This document shows, piece by piece, positions 16,806-23,778 of a stretch of DNA of 33,824 nt. Made by a program: the position numbers and the translations under genes. The first letter of the stretch is position 1. The number at the start of each line of letters is the position of its first letter. Location of the stretch: assembly GCA_902574425.1 (NCBI GenBank), contig CACGNA010000011.1, positions 1 to 33,824 of the forward strand, written 5' to 3'. The stretch comes from an uncultured Prochlorococcus sp. Lineage in GTDB: Bacteria > Cyanobacteriota > Cyanobacteriia > PCC-6307 > Cyanobiaceae. The notes beneath the pieces were generated by a model. The model was not told where the DNA came from and did not search any database. It saw only the letters and a list, made by a program, of their open reading frames with translations.

Positions 16806-17554
16806 TAACGTTTTATTGCCACTTGCCAATAAGGATAATCTAAATTTGATTTTTCTCTAATCAATTGTAATTTTCTAGAATTTATTTTTACTACTATTCC
16901 ATCTGTTGGATATTTACTAAAAAGCTTCCCTTCTAGCCATTGTTTTCTAAATACTTCAACTTGGCTCGTAAAGTTGCATGAAATATCTTGAGGGATTGTA
17001 AAACCAAGCTTTGAAAGACTCTTTTTGGACTCATATTGGTTAAGTGTTGAATTAAGTATTTGAAATGCGCAGAAGCTAAGACTTTCAGAAAATCCTTCTT
17101 TAGCTCTTAGAAATCCAGAAGCGATTTTCTGGGAGATATTTGGACTTTGGTTGGGTGCATATAATTCACCTCTAACTTGAAGAACTCCTCGTAAAGGGAG
17201 ATTATTGGGAATGTCTTGGACTTTAATAAGTTTACTTGTAACGTCTATCCCTTTTCGTGAAATTGCTTTCTCCAATATTCCATCCCTATATTGCAAAGCA
17301 ACAGCACAACCATCAATTTTGGGTTCAATTAATAATCTGGTATCTACTAATAATCCTTTCAAAAATTCATCTATTGAATCCTTTTCTAATGAAGGTAAAA
17401 CTAGTTTATTTTTCTTTTTAAAGTAATCACAACTAGGGTTTGTTCTCAATAAATTTTTTTCAAGTTGGTCGAACTGCTTATCAGAGATTAAAGCATTACC
17501 ATTTCTATAATTATCGTCATACCATTCAATTCGTTCTTCTAAATAAGTCTTCAT
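16805..17554 (-). CDS. NAD+-dependent DNA ligase-like protein, adenylation domain only
   Basis: 249-aa protein matching only the N-terminal part of LigA. A domain-Ia-like segment (WYDDNYRNGNALISDKQFDQL, residues about 11-31) is the NMN-handling part. The nucleotidyltransferase core follows: EPKIDG with adenylated Lys79, VRGELYAP (motif III), DGIVVKIN (IV) and the terminal VAIKR near motif V. The OB fold, zinc finger, HhH and BRCT domains of a LigA of about 670 aa are absent. The ORF ends exactly after motif V and is followed by a coupled small gene, so it looks like a stable short form rather than a fresh break. It may adenylate itself without sealing DNA, or use a partner. Confidence 0.78.
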   Translation of the reverse strand: MKTYLEERIEWYDDNYRNGNALISDKQFDQLEKNLLRTNPSCDYFKKKNKLVLPSLEKDSIDEFLKGLLVDTRLLIEPKIDGCAVALQYRDGILEKAISRKGIDVTSKLIKVQDIPNNLPLRGVLQVRGELYAPNQSPNISQKIASGFLRAKEGFSESLSFCAFQILNSTLNQYESKKSLSKLGFTIPQDISCNFTSQVEVFRKQWLEGKLFSKYPTDGIVVKINSRKLQLIREKSNLDYPYWQVAIKR

Positions 17555-17761
17555 TTAATACGATGGCTTAAGTTTTTGGTCAGGTATCCAACTTGGTTTA
17601 TCTATAATCCATTTTTCTCTATCTTCATATTTAACAGTCCATAAAAGAAATGAAGAAATTTCTTTTAGAGTTATGCCAACCAAATATCTTGTTTTTGGAC
17701 TTATTGATACAAATCCAAATAATAATATTAATAAAAAAAGTTTAATCATACCTTTAATCAT
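17555..17761 (-). CDS. Small single-span membrane protein (68 aa)
   Basis: N-terminal hydrophobic span (IKLFLLILLFGFVSI), then a soluble part with EDREKWIIDKPSWIPDQ. Its TAA directly abuts the ATG of the ligase-like gene with no spacer, so both are on one transcript. Either M1 or M5 could be the start. Family unknown. Confidence 0.5.
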   Translation of the reverse strand: MIKGMIKLFLLILLFGFVSISPKTRYLVGITLKEISSFLLWTVKYEDREKWIIDKPSWIPDQKLKPSY

Positions 17762-17792
17762 TTAAAAACTCAGCGTAATTTTTGCGAACTTT

Positions 17793-18050
17793 TTAATTAA
17801 TGCAATTCTTATACCCTTCAATCTTTGCTAGTTCATCAATATTCAAACCTGTTTCTTCTAGTAAAGTTTCTCCTATATCGTCATTATTAAATTTAGTTAA
17901 AGCTCCTTTATTAGAGTACTTAATACATTGGTTTTTGTATTTTGCTTCTTTGATAACAGGTGATAAATAAAAACCAAACAAGATGATAAAAGCCCCATAG
18001 GTTACAACTTTTCTATGGTTTTTCCACCATTCATAAAATTTATTGGACAC
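17793..18050 (-). CDS. Hypothetical single-span membrane protein (85 aa)
   Basis: Short cytosolic N-terminus (SNKFYEWWKNHRK), one span (VVTYGAFIILFGFYLSPVI), then an exported soluble part with two Cys (QCIKYSNKGAL and EGYKNCIN) that could form a disulfide. GTG start at 18050. It lies 31 bases upstream of the ligase-linked operon on the same strand. Family unknown. Confidence 0.55.
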   Translation of the reverse strand: MSNKFYEWWKNHRKVVTYGAFIILFGFYLSPVIKEAKYKNQCIKYSNKGALTKFNNDDIGETLLEETGLNIDELAKIEGYKNCIN

Positions 18051-18119
18051 GAAAAATAAATGACTTTTTTCTATTTTAAATTGACTGTCAACAAATTACT
18101 TTAGAAATTTAAGGATTGG

Positions 18120-18356
18120 TTAATTTATTGTTTTTTCATTAATAGATTTAACCCAAGAATAATATCTTGATTTTCTAATCCTTTGCTCTTTCGAGACTAA
18201 TCTATCCGCAGATTCTAGGGGTGATTCTCCTTTCTCAACTTTTGTTGTCATAGAAATACCAAAACCTTTTGCTTCAATTTTTGCAATGCCACCCTCTAAA
18301 AAAAATAAAAAAGACCAACCTTTGTTCCATCCTAAATAGAAGGGATTTCGATACAT
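18120..18356 (-). CDS. Hypothetical protein (78 aa)
   Basis: Begins YRNPFYLGWNKGWSFLFFLEGGIAKIEAKG and continues with a polar, basic half (VSKEQRIRKSRYYSWVKSI). The aromatic start is weakly hydrophobic, and no clear membrane span is evident. ATG at 18356. Family unknown; same strand as the genes at 16.7-18.05 kb. Confidence 0.5.
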   Translation of the reverse strand: MYRNPFYLGWNKGWSFLFFLEGGIAKIEAKGFGISMTTKVEKGESPLESADRLVSKEQRIRKSRYYSWVKSINEKTIN

Positions 18357-18381
18357 TGAATTCTTTTGGAGATACTCTTTA

Positions 18382-18480
18382 ATGATATTTTCCTTTTCAA
18401 GGAGTTACTTGTATTCACTATTACCAAATAAGAAGTTTACGGCTGATTATTTCTGGAAAGTAATTTTAGTATTTAAATAA
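18382..18480 (+). CDS. Possible small ORF (32 aa), weak
   Basis: Open frame MIFSFSRSYLYSLLPNKKF followed by TADYFWKVILVFK. AAGGAG at 18399-18404 would place a ribosome site before the internal TTG at 18410. There is no other support, and it may be chance. Confidence 0.2.
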   Translation: MIFSFSRSYLYSLLPNKKFTADYFWKVILVFK

Positions 18481-18495
18481 TTACCAGAGGAATAC

Positions 18496-18524
18496 TTGAC
18501 GCCTAAGAGTAGTACATTTATATT
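18496..18524 (+). promoter_or_regulatory. Promoter of DUF1651 locus, copy 2
   Basis: TTGACG at 18496-18501, a 17-base spacer, and TATATT at 18519-18524. Hexamers and the downstream AATAGTACA are identical to copy 1 (16048-16086), while the spacer differs, as expected for a maintained promoter. Confidence 0.62.
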
Positions 18525-18547
18525 AATAGTACAACCGTATTATCTTC

Positions 18548-18838
18548 ATGACTTCAGGAGTCGCTAATGTTCGGACTTATTTTTATCGTAGCAGCCTTAT
18601 TGACGCCCCAACTGGCTGGTTGTTTAACCAAAAAAGTGGGTTATTGATTTTTTTTGAGAGTCATAAGAAATCTGTATCTAATAACTTAAAAGTATACACT
18701 CACCTTTTTTATTCAAATGAATTAGGTGAACCAGCCCAGCTTAAAAATTCAAGACTTCATTCTATTGAGTGTGCTTATGAAACATGGAATGAATTAATTT
18801 CAGGAGGTTGGCAAATTGTTACTAATAAATTCCAGTAA
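18548..18838 (+). CDS. DUF1651 family protein, copy 2
   Basis: 96-aa paralog of 16103-16402. Shared blocks are ANV-T-F at the start, PTGWLF near residue 22, THLFYSNELGEPAQLK in the middle, and AYETWNELISGGW near the end. The function of DUF1651 is unknown. Unlike copy 1, it is followed by no coupled genes. The start ATG at 18548 lacks a good Shine-Dalgarno, whereas AGGAG at 18556-18560 serves the nested ORF at 18567. An independent promoter precedes it. Confidence 0.75.
   Translation: MTSGVANVRTYFYRSSLIDAPTGWLFNQKSGLLIFFESHKKSVSNNLKVYTHLFYSNELGEPAQLKNSRLHSIECAYETWNELISGGWQIVTNKFQ
18567..18647 (+). CDS. Nested 26-aa ORF inside DUF1651 copy 2 (candidate overlapping gene)
   Basis: Again +1 frame, again starting 19 bases after the DUF1651 ATG, and again 26 codons: MFGLIFIVAALLTPQLAGCL, then TKKVGY and TGA. 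LAGC is a good lipobox match. Third-position and conservative changes dominate against copy 1 (TTT/TTC, CTA/CTT, TGC/TGT, L/I, V/A, S/T), while the host frame changes radically over the same bases (Y/R, R/L, N/I). Confidence 0.5.
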   Translation: MFGLIFIVAALLTPQLAGCLTKKVGY

Positions 18839-19100
18839 TCATGATTAAGGTAAATCCGTAAAAATGGGAATATCTAAAACGAAAACGTACAAAGATTTTT
18901 ATTAATTGCAATCAATTTCGCTAAAGCACTACAGAAACTTTTACTATTGTCTTGATTTGTCTAAGATACGAAAAATGTATACCACAGTGTAATCATTTAC
19001 TTAAAGGTTGAGAGTATTGGCAAAATAATAGGACTATATTTTCTCCTGAAGCTTCGTAATTATTCTTCAATTAAATTTTTCTAGGCATAGATATTTAATT

Positions 19101-19262
19101 ATGTTAATAAAGCATTATTTTATACAACCTCAAGAAATCTTTTTAATTATTTTAATAATTATGATTCAATTTTACTTTTCCATATTTCTATTAGTTGTGC
19201 TTACTTTTTTTGCTCTTTTGTTGGATGCACCAGAATTGGCTTCTTTAATTCAAACATTTTAG
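19101..19262 (+). CDS. Small hydrophobic membrane peptide (53 aa, or 33 aa from 19161)
   Basis: Highly hydrophobic ORF: QEIFLIILIIMIQFYFSIFL, then LVVLTFFALLLDAPEL and ASLIQTF. An internal ATG at 19161 would give a 33-aa single-span peptide, more typical of small photosynthetic-membrane proteins. The ordered end (DAPELASLIQTF) argues against a random AT-rich ORF. Family unknown. The about 260 bases before it (18839-19100) hold nothing I can identify. Confidence 0.42.
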   Translation: MLIKHYFIQPQEIFLIILIIMIQFYFSIFLLVVLTFFALLLDAPELASLIQTF

Positions 19263-19344
19263 AAAATTATAAATCAGCATTTTTACTGATTTACTTTCTT
19301 TATACGTAGGGCGTAAGTTTAACTTGTTGAATCGGAGGGATCTA

Positions 19345-19392
19345 ATGATTGATAGTCCACCAGAGGAGTTAGATTATAAAATTAAAATCTAG
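19345..19392 (+). CDS. Micro-ORF (15 aa) with perfect Shine-Dalgarno
   Basis: ATG at 19345 is preceded by GGAGGG (19334-19339) at good spacing. It encodes MIDSPPEELDYKIKI and ends in TAG. Twenty bases later comes a perfect 11-base-pair terminator. Either a very small peptide or the coding part of a small regulatory RNA is expected. Confidence 0.4.
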   Translation: MIDSPPEELDYKIKI

Positions 19393-19412
19393 ATAAAACT
19401 AATGCTAAATTT

Positions 19413-19449
19413 GGAATGAATCTTCTATTTGAGATTCATTCCTTTTTAA
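19413..19449 (+). terminator. Rho-independent terminator
   Basis: GGAATGAATCT (19413-19423) pairs perfectly with AGATTCATTCC (19432-19442) over an 8-base loop, followed by TTTTTAATTT. It is the strongest terminator in the accessory region and closes the short transcript carrying the micro-ORF. Confidence 0.8.
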
Positions 19450-19555
19450 TTTCAATCTAAAAAAAGTGAAATTATAAATATTAAATTTTTAAAATGTAAA
19501 ACTATTTTTATTGAAATAATTTGATGCCACAGGCACTTCTATATAGTGGGTAACT

Positions 19556-19738
19556 TTACCTGAATCCAAAACCAGTTTTTTGTCCTTCCTTTTCTTCCCA
19601 TTCGTTCATAAGTAGTTTTAGTAAACTTTTAACTTCTAAATTCGAAGCATCAGTATCTTTTTGAAGATTTATACATATGTTTTTGATTTCCTCATAGGCA
19701 TTATCAATAAATATTGTTTTTTGATCTGGAATAGCCAT
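19556..19738 (-). CDS. Hypothetical small soluble protein (60 aa)
   Basis: Acidic, helical composition (NAYEEIKNICINLQKDTDAS, then LEVKSLLKLLMNEWEEKEG) ending in GFGFR. ATG at 19738. It lies 6 bases after the next minus-strand membrane gene, so probably an operon. Family unknown. Confidence 0.55.
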   Translation of the reverse strand: MAIPDQKTIFIDNAYEEIKNICINLQKDTDASNLEVKSLLKLLMNEWEEKEGQKTGFGFR

Positions 19739-19744
19739 AGAATT

Positions 19745-19957
19745 TTAAAGAGCTCCATTACAATTGAATCCACTACAGTTAATAACTCTAAAAATATTCA
19801 TTACAAAGTTGTGGAATCTTTCATCATAAAAAAATGCCCAGGTAGTAAATATAGCAAAACCAGATACAGCAAAAGCAGCATATTGCAGCCAATGTATGCC
19901 ATAGCTATCTAATCCATTTTTATCAAAATCAGAATTACTCAATTTCTGTTTTTGCAT
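19745..19957 (-). CDS. Hypothetical single-span membrane protein (70 aa)
   Basis: Polar N-terminus with DFDKNGLDSYGIHWLQYAAF, one span (AFAVSGFAIFTTWAFFY), then DERFHNFVMNIFRV and two Cys near the end (NCSGFNCNGAL). Upstream partner of the 60-aa gene. Family unknown. Confidence 0.6.
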   Translation of the reverse strand: MQKQKLSNSDFDKNGLDSYGIHWLQYAAFAVSGFAIFTTWAFFYDERFHNFVMNIFRVINCSGFNCNGAL

Positions 19958-20036
19958 ATAATAAAAAGTTTTTTTTTTAAAAGAGAGTTTGTTTTGTACG
20001 TGAGATTTTTTTTTAAATCTTAAATAAATTAATGGC

Positions 20037-20291
20037 TTAAATAAAACCAGGAATTATCCACCCAAACATGCCGTAGTTTATTATTAAAACTAAAAAACCA
20101 ATCATAGCTAATCTACCATTTGTTATTTCGGCATTTTTCCAATATTTACCCATATAGTTTTTAATTGTTTTTGAATTTTTATCTATCAAATAATTAGGTT
20201 CTAAAGGCTCCTTTAACCTTTTAATCGCATATAAAGAGAATTGGATTGTAATTGCGATAATAACAACTATAAAACTAGTAAGGGCATCCAT
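20037..20291 (-). CDS. hli: High-light-inducible (Hli) chlorophyll-binding protein
   Basis: Member of the CAB/ELIP/HLIP superfamily, thylakoid single-helix proteins that bind chlorophyll and carotenoid and protect photosystem assembly under light stress. The diagnostic helix motif ENGR-AMIGF is present as AEITNGRLAMIGFLVLIINYG near residues 56-76, preceded by the usual YWKN. At 84 aa it is longer than a minimal Hli because it adds an N-terminal hydrophobic segment (LTSFIVVIIAITIQFSLY). Hli genes are frequent in Prochlorococcus islands. Confidence 0.82.
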   Translation of the reverse strand: MDALTSFIVVIIAITIQFSLYAIKRLKEPLEPNYLIDKNSKTIKNYMGKYWKNAEITNGRLAMIGFLVLIINYGMFGWIIPGFI

Positions 20292-20646
20292 TTTTAGATT
20301 TTATATGTGATCAATTAGTAAGCCAAAGAGGAAATGACATTTGTATGCATCTAACATTTCCTAATATCTGCTTTATTGACAGAGGAAAACTTAACTTTAA
20401 TTATTAATGAATGTAACATATCTAAAAAAAAATAGTATGAATTCTTACTTTTTATTTGGATTTAAAGTTTAAAAAGACTTTTATGTTACATATATGTGTC
20501 AGTTATATCTAAAGAATGGTCTTAATGGAATTAACGAATCAGCTTTAAGGTTTTATTTCTCCATATCTAGTGGGTATTGAAAAGTTTTCAATAAGATTAT
20601 ATTTTCAATTTAATTTATTTAAGATAATTTTAATAAATAAGAATGA
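20292..20646. other. Gene-poor gap of 355 bases with an inverted repeat
   Basis: No convincing ORF. TATGTAACATA (about 20411-20421) and its complement TATGTTACATA (about 20481-20491) lie about 60 bases apart upstream of the Hli gene and could be a paired regulator site or the arms of a long hairpin. No other structure is seen. Confidence 0.3.
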
Positions 20647-20766
20647 TTATTTTTGTTTAATTTCGGGAAGGTAGAACTTATTGCCTAATGTATAACCAAT
20701 TGACATAAGTACCAAACCAATAAGTTGAGGTAAATGAGAATTTGCAAGAGAGATTTTTTCAATCAT
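20647..20766 (-). CDS. Small membrane peptide (39 aa)
   Basis: MIEKISLANSHLPQ, then one span LIGLVLMSIGYTLG and a polar end NKFYLPEIKQK. The composition is a typical single-pass small protein of this lineage. ATG at 20766. Family unknown. Confidence 0.5.
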   Translation of the reverse strand: MIEKISLANSHLPQLIGLVLMSIGYTLGNKFYLPEIKQK

Positions 20767-20817
20767 TTCTCAATCCATAAAAGATTATAATAGTAAATTT
20801 TTTTTAATTCCGTAAAC

Positions 20818-20991
20818 TTATATTTTTTTTGATTCTTTAATCTCACCAGATTTTTTTAGTGAATTAAAAAGTCTTTCATTTTCTGTTTTTAAATTTTCTA
20901 ATGCAGATTTTGTGAATTGCTCTTTAGCCTCAAATTTTGGTGAACTTATGACTTTTTTATTAGGAAGTTTTCTCTTCGGTTCAGGCTTCAT
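20818..20991 (-). CDS. Small basic hypothetical protein (57 aa)
   Basis: Lys-rich and probably helical: KPEPKRKLPNKKVISSPKF, EAKEQFTKSALENLKTENER, LFNSLKKSGEIKE. The last half has coiled-coil-like heptads. ATG at 20991. Similar in style to the 41-aa ORF at 24820. Family unknown. Confidence 0.5.
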   Translation of the reverse strand: MKPEPKRKLPNKKVISSPKFEAKEQFTKSALENLKTENERLFNSLKKSGEIKESKKI

Positions 20992-21089
20992 ATTCAATTG
21001 ATTTTTTAAAATATTAGAAGATATTTTTTTTGTATTACGTATGATTTTTTACAGTTTTATGGTTAATAATATTTGTTTACATAAACAAA

Positions 21090-21302
21090 TTAATCTTTAT
21101 CTTTTGGAAGCCTTATCCAACCGGTATTCCATTCGGTTTTGAGTTTTGTCCAAGAAATCCTTTTAATATCTTTTTTATTTTTAGTAGGAAAAATATCAAC
21201 CCATCGATGTTCATTTTTACCACCATAAGCCTTAACTTGGAAATGCCTATTCCCATTTATGGTCTTAGGTGCTGTCCAGCAAAGAGTGGGAGGCCATTTC
21301 AT
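21090..21302 (-). CDS. Trp-rich small protein, TIGR02450 family
   Basis: 70-aa protein with several Trp and the pattern CWTAPKTINGNRHFQVKAYG, WVDIFPTKNKK, ISWTKLKTEWNTGWIRLP that matches the TIGR02450 Trp-rich family of cyanobacteria and some proteobacteria. The function is unknown. ATG at 21302. Confidence 0.68.
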   Translation of the reverse strand: MKWPPTLCWTAPKTINGNRHFQVKAYGGKNEHRWVDIFPTKNKKDIKRISWTKLKTEWNTGWIRLPKDKD

Positions 21303-21318
21303 AAGAAATTTTTAAAAA

Positions 21319-21405
21319 TTAAAGGTTGCTTTGCCCAGTCAAAACTAAACCATAGTATGCAATCGTGCCAAGAATAAGTACGATACCTAGTATTCTAATA
21401 ATCAT
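21319..21405 (-). CDS. Small membrane peptide (28 aa)
   Basis: One hydrophobic helix (IIRILGIVLILGTIAYYGLV) ending LTGQSNL. Stop lies 16 bases before the TIGR02450 start on the same strand. Such one-helix peptides are common in cyanobacterial membranes. Family unknown. Confidence 0.45.
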   Translation of the reverse strand: MIIRILGIVLILGTIAYYGLVLTGQSNL

Positions 21406-21503
21406 GCTTAAATATTTTTAATTTTAAATTATATTTAAGAATTTTTATTTAAAAAAATTTCTTAAAAATTATATATATATTTGATTTGAAGATTTAAAAT
21501 TTT

Positions 21504-21713
21504 CTAATTTTTTATTTTTTTATTTCTAACTATGGAGAGGCAAGATTCAGGATGCCACTCATACTGAATCTTGCCAATGAAATCATAAATAAATGAATCT
21601 GGACATCCAGTTTCTTTTTGAAGTTCTGAAAGCTCTTCTATAATGGATTCATATACATGTGTTATTGCCCCTAAATTTTCTTCTTGGGAGGGAGCCCATT
21701 TTTTATTCTCCAT
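21504..21713 (-). CDS. Hypothetical protein (69 aa)
   Basis: Soluble acidic protein MENKKWAPSQEENLGAITHV, ESIIEELSELQKETGCPDSF, KIQYEWHPESCLS. ATG at 21713 is preferred over the 21740 start because the upstream gene ends at 21724, leaving a 10-base gap. Family unknown. Confidence 0.55.
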   Translation of the reverse strand: MENKKWAPSQEENLGAITHVYESIIEELSELQKETGCPDSFIYDFIGKIQYEWHPESCLSIVRNKKIKN

Positions 21714-21723
21714 TGTTATTTGT

Positions 21724-21894
21724 TTAATTATTTTCCACAATATCGTAATAAGTTATATCTCCATAATCAGCATCTGAACAACATAAATCACCATATAGTT
21801 CCTCTAACAAATCGTATGCGTCCGAATACTTATCAAAACTTTGAGCTGTTAATTTGTCATCTTTCCCATCGATTCTAATTATTTTGAAGACCAT
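21724..21894 (-). CDS. Hypothetical acidic protein (56 aa)
   Basis: VFKIIRIDGKDDKLTAQSF followed by a very acidic half (YSDAYDLLEELYGDLCCSDA, DYGDITYYDIVEN). It precedes the 69-aa gene by 10 bases and is probably cotranscribed. The regular hydrophobic-polar alternation and late acidic stretch look genuinely coding. Family unknown. Confidence 0.55.
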   Translation of the reverse strand: MVFKIIRIDGKDDKLTAQSFDKYSDAYDLLEELYGDLCCSDADYGDITYYDIVENN

Positions 21895-21953
21895 CTCTAA
21901 TTTTGATGTAAAAGTACTTTTAATTTATTAGAACATCTTAAAATTTAAAAATT

Positions 21954-22157
21954 TTATTTAAGAGTATTGGGATAAAGCTTCTGAATTTTATTTTTCTGAA
22001 TTTCTATTTTTCTTTGTTCATATTTATTGGCCATAATTTTTCTGATAAATAATTGTGGGATAAGCCAAACTAAAGCAATAGCTATAGCCATGAAAATAGG
22101 ATTTCTCCAAGTTAACCTAATAATCTCTTGTATAAGTTCTTGATTAAAAAATTCCAT
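21954..22157 (-). CDS. Hypothetical single-span membrane protein (67 aa)
   Basis: N-terminal MEFFNQELIQEIIRLTW, one span (PIFMAIAIALVWLIPQLFI), then a strongly basic amphipathic tail (KYEQRKIEIQKNKIQK). ATG at 22157. Family unknown. Confidence 0.55.
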   Translation of the reverse strand: MEFFNQELIQEIIRLTWRNPIFMAIAIALVWLIPQLFIRKIMANKYEQRKIEIQKNKIQKLYPNTLK

Positions 22158-22242
22158 ATATTAAATGTTGAAAATATCGATGCTTGCCTTTATAAACATT
22201 TAATAGATTCTAAACACAATTATAACTTATAAAAATTTTATT

Positions 22243-22323
22243 ATGAAATGTATAACTTATTTTCTTTTTCTAGTTTGTGTTTTTATATTTGGATTTAGAT
22301 TAATCTTTTATTTCTTACTTTAA
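22243..22323 (+). CDS. Possible small hydrophobic peptide (26 aa) before SDR
   Basis: MKCITYFLFLVCVFIFGFRL then IFYFLL. The TAA ends 2 bases before the SDR ATG, so translation could be coupled. Low complexity and AT richness make a chance ORF possible. Confidence 0.3.
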   Translation: MKCITYFLFLVCVFIFGFRLIFYFLL

Positions 22324-22325
22324 AG

Positions 22326-22991
22326 ATGCCGACTTTTCTTATCACAGGATCCAATAGGGGTATTGGATTAGAATTATGTAGGCAAATTCATGAGAGGGGA
22401 GATAAGGTAATTGCAACGTGTAGGAAAGCTTCAAAAGAACTTAGAGATTTAGGAGTGAGAATTGAAGAGAATATAGAAATTACTTCTGATGAGTCGATAA
22501 AAAATTTGTGTAAAAAACTATCTGGAGTTAATTTACATTGCTTAATTCATAATGCAGGAATTTATGAATTCAATTCTTTGGAAAAATTAGATAAAAAAAG
22601 TATTTTGCGTCAATTTGAAGTTAATGCATTGAGCCCAATTCTTATCACTCAATCACTTAAGCATCTTTTAAAAAGATCCTCTAAAGTTGCTTTTATTACT
22701 AGTAGAATGGGATCTATTGAAGATAATACATCTGGAAGTTCTTATGGCTACAGGATGTCTAAAGTTGCCCTATCAATGGCAGCAAAATCAATTTCTATAG
22801 ATTTATTAAAAGAAGATATTTATGTAGCTATTTTGCATCCTGGGTTAGTGAGTACAAGAATGACTGGCTTTACTCAAAATGGAATTAGTCCTGAAGAATC
22901 AGCAAATGGCCTTTTAAAACGTATTGATTCTCTAAACAAAAAAAACTCAGGCACATTTTGGCATGCCAACGGAGAAGTTTTGCCTTGGTAA
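22326..22991 (+). CDS. Short-chain dehydrogenase/reductase (SDR)
   Basis: NAD(P)-dependent oxidoreductase with a complete SDR fold: cofactor loop TGSNRGIG (residues about 7-14), HNAG (about 75), catalytic Ser in ITSRMGS, and YGYRMSK (Tyr-x-x-x-Lys, about 140), then HPGLVSTRM. It is closest in style to the C-factor/CsgA-like short SDRs of about 220-240 aa. The substrate cannot be inferred. ATG at 22326. Confidence 0.88.
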   Translation: MPTFLITGSNRGIGLELCRQIHERGDKVIATCRKASKELRDLGVRIEENIEITSDESIKNLCKKLSGVNLHCLIHNAGIYEFNSLEKLDKKSILRQFEVNALSPILITQSLKHLLKRSSKVAFITSRMGSIEDNTSGSSYGYRMSKVALSMAAKSISIDLLKEDIYVAILHPGLVSTRMTGFTQNGISPEESANGLLKRIDSLNKKNSGTFWHANGEVLPW

Positions 22992-23122
22992 TATCCATAC
23001 TTTTATATTTAAGGGATTTAATCGTTAGTTTGTTAAAAAAGTTTTAAATTTTTAACGAATTTCTTTTCTTATTTAATTCTTTCAGTTATGTTTAAAAAAA
23101 TATTAGTAAAGGAGGTGATTCA

Positions 23123-23245
23123 TTGTCGTATCTACCGAAAAATGCGGTTATCAAAGAGGCCGTGAATTCAGTATCTTCATCACATTCACCGGTCTCTCTT
23201 TCTTTAGTTAAGAAAAAAGGTTTTATCATAAATAGATTTATATAA
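23123..23245 (+). CDS. Small ORF (40 aa) behind the strongest Shine-Dalgarno in the window
   Basis: TTG start at 23123, seven bases after GGAGG. It encodes SYLPKNAVIKEAVNSVSSSH followed by SPVSLSLVKKKGFIINRFI. Another frame over the same bases (ATG 23088 to TGA 23165) encodes a very basic 25-aa peptide ending MRLSKRP and would overlap. Only one of the two, or neither, may be real. Codons here are GC-richer than in neighbouring genes. Confidence 0.35.
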   Translation: MSYLPKNAVIKEAVNSVSSSHSPVSLSLVKKKGFIINRFI

Positions 23246-23268
23246 ATCAGTCACTTAATAATTAATTT

Positions 23269-23300
23269 CTCTGCAACTCAAGTAGTCGCAGAGTTTTTTT
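23269..23300 (+). terminator. Rho-independent terminator
   Basis: CTCTGC (23269-23274) pairs with GCAGAG (23288-23293), followed by seven T. It ends the transcript containing the GC-rich element at 23.1 kb. Confidence 0.65.
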
Positions 23301-23523
23301 ATGAATTTAAATAATCTTTAAAAGTGTAAGCTATCCTTTTTGGCAAGTTATTTTAATGCTAAAAAAGATAAAGTGCTTACCAAAGCGATTAAACACCAAC
23401 CAGTTGAAGAGTTGGTAGTTACTGCTGTTATTTATTCTGATTTTTGTAGGAGGAATTGATTATTTGAGAGAAAATCACAATTGATAGCATTAAAAAAACT
23501 AAAAGGATGTAAGTTACGTTCAT

Positions 23524-23778
23524 TTATAAAAAAATGCTAATTATTAAAAAGATAATTCCTAGGACTACTGCAAAAATTGCTCCATCAACTAATAAGTCTT
23601 TCCATGTATAACTTTTCAGCATCCTTTTTTTATCTTCTTCACTCATAAGGTTCTTTAACCAAGTCCAATCTAAAAGCATGGTTAATGCAACCGCAAAAAT
23701 AACATGACCTAGCAAAATACCTATTAGATCAATTCTAGAAATATCTTTAGTGAAACTTGTGATAATAAAAAAATCCAC
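23524..23778 (-). CDS. Hypothetical membrane protein (84 aa)
   Basis: Two hydrophobic segments (DLIGILLGHVIFAVALTMLL and DGAIFAVVLGIIFLIISIFL) flank a polar loop with MSEEDKKRMLKSYTWKDLL. GTG start at 23778 overlaps the stop of the preceding gene by one base (TAGTG), so the pair is translationally coupled. Family unknown. Confidence 0.6.
   Translation of the reverse strand: MDFFIITSFTKDISRIDLIGILLGHVIFAVALTMLLDWTWLKNLMSEEDKKRMLKSYTWKDLLVDGAIFAVVLGIIFLIISIFL

Larger units (their letters stand above)
23090..23300 (+). ncRNA. Candidate structured RNA in a local GC-rich island
   Basis: The stretch 23108-23200 is much richer in GC than its surroundings. It holds AAAGGAGGTGATTC (23108-23121), a near-full complement to the 16S 3' end, a small hairpin (23134-23137 ACCG with 23145-23148 CGGT), and a long hairpin pairing 23156-23166 with 23185-23196 (GAGGCCGTGAA/TTCACCGGTCTC, one bulge). 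A terminator follows at 23269. The structure may be an RNA gene or the leader/body of the small ORF at 23123. I recognise no known RNA family. Confidence 0.4.

Noticed and set aside
19661-19912. Plus-strand 83-aa ORF
   Set aside because: Overlaps two minus-strand ORFs with better coding character and sensible operon spacing.
21684-21878. Plus-strand 64-aa ORF
   Set aside because: Antisense to the minus-strand 56-aa and 69-aa ORFs, which have better composition and a 10-base operon gap.
23335-23440. Minus-strand frame reading STGWCLIALVSTLSFLALK
   Set aside because: Looks like a small membrane peptide, but an in-frame TAA lies just upstream and no ATG, GTG or TTG is available; too short to support.
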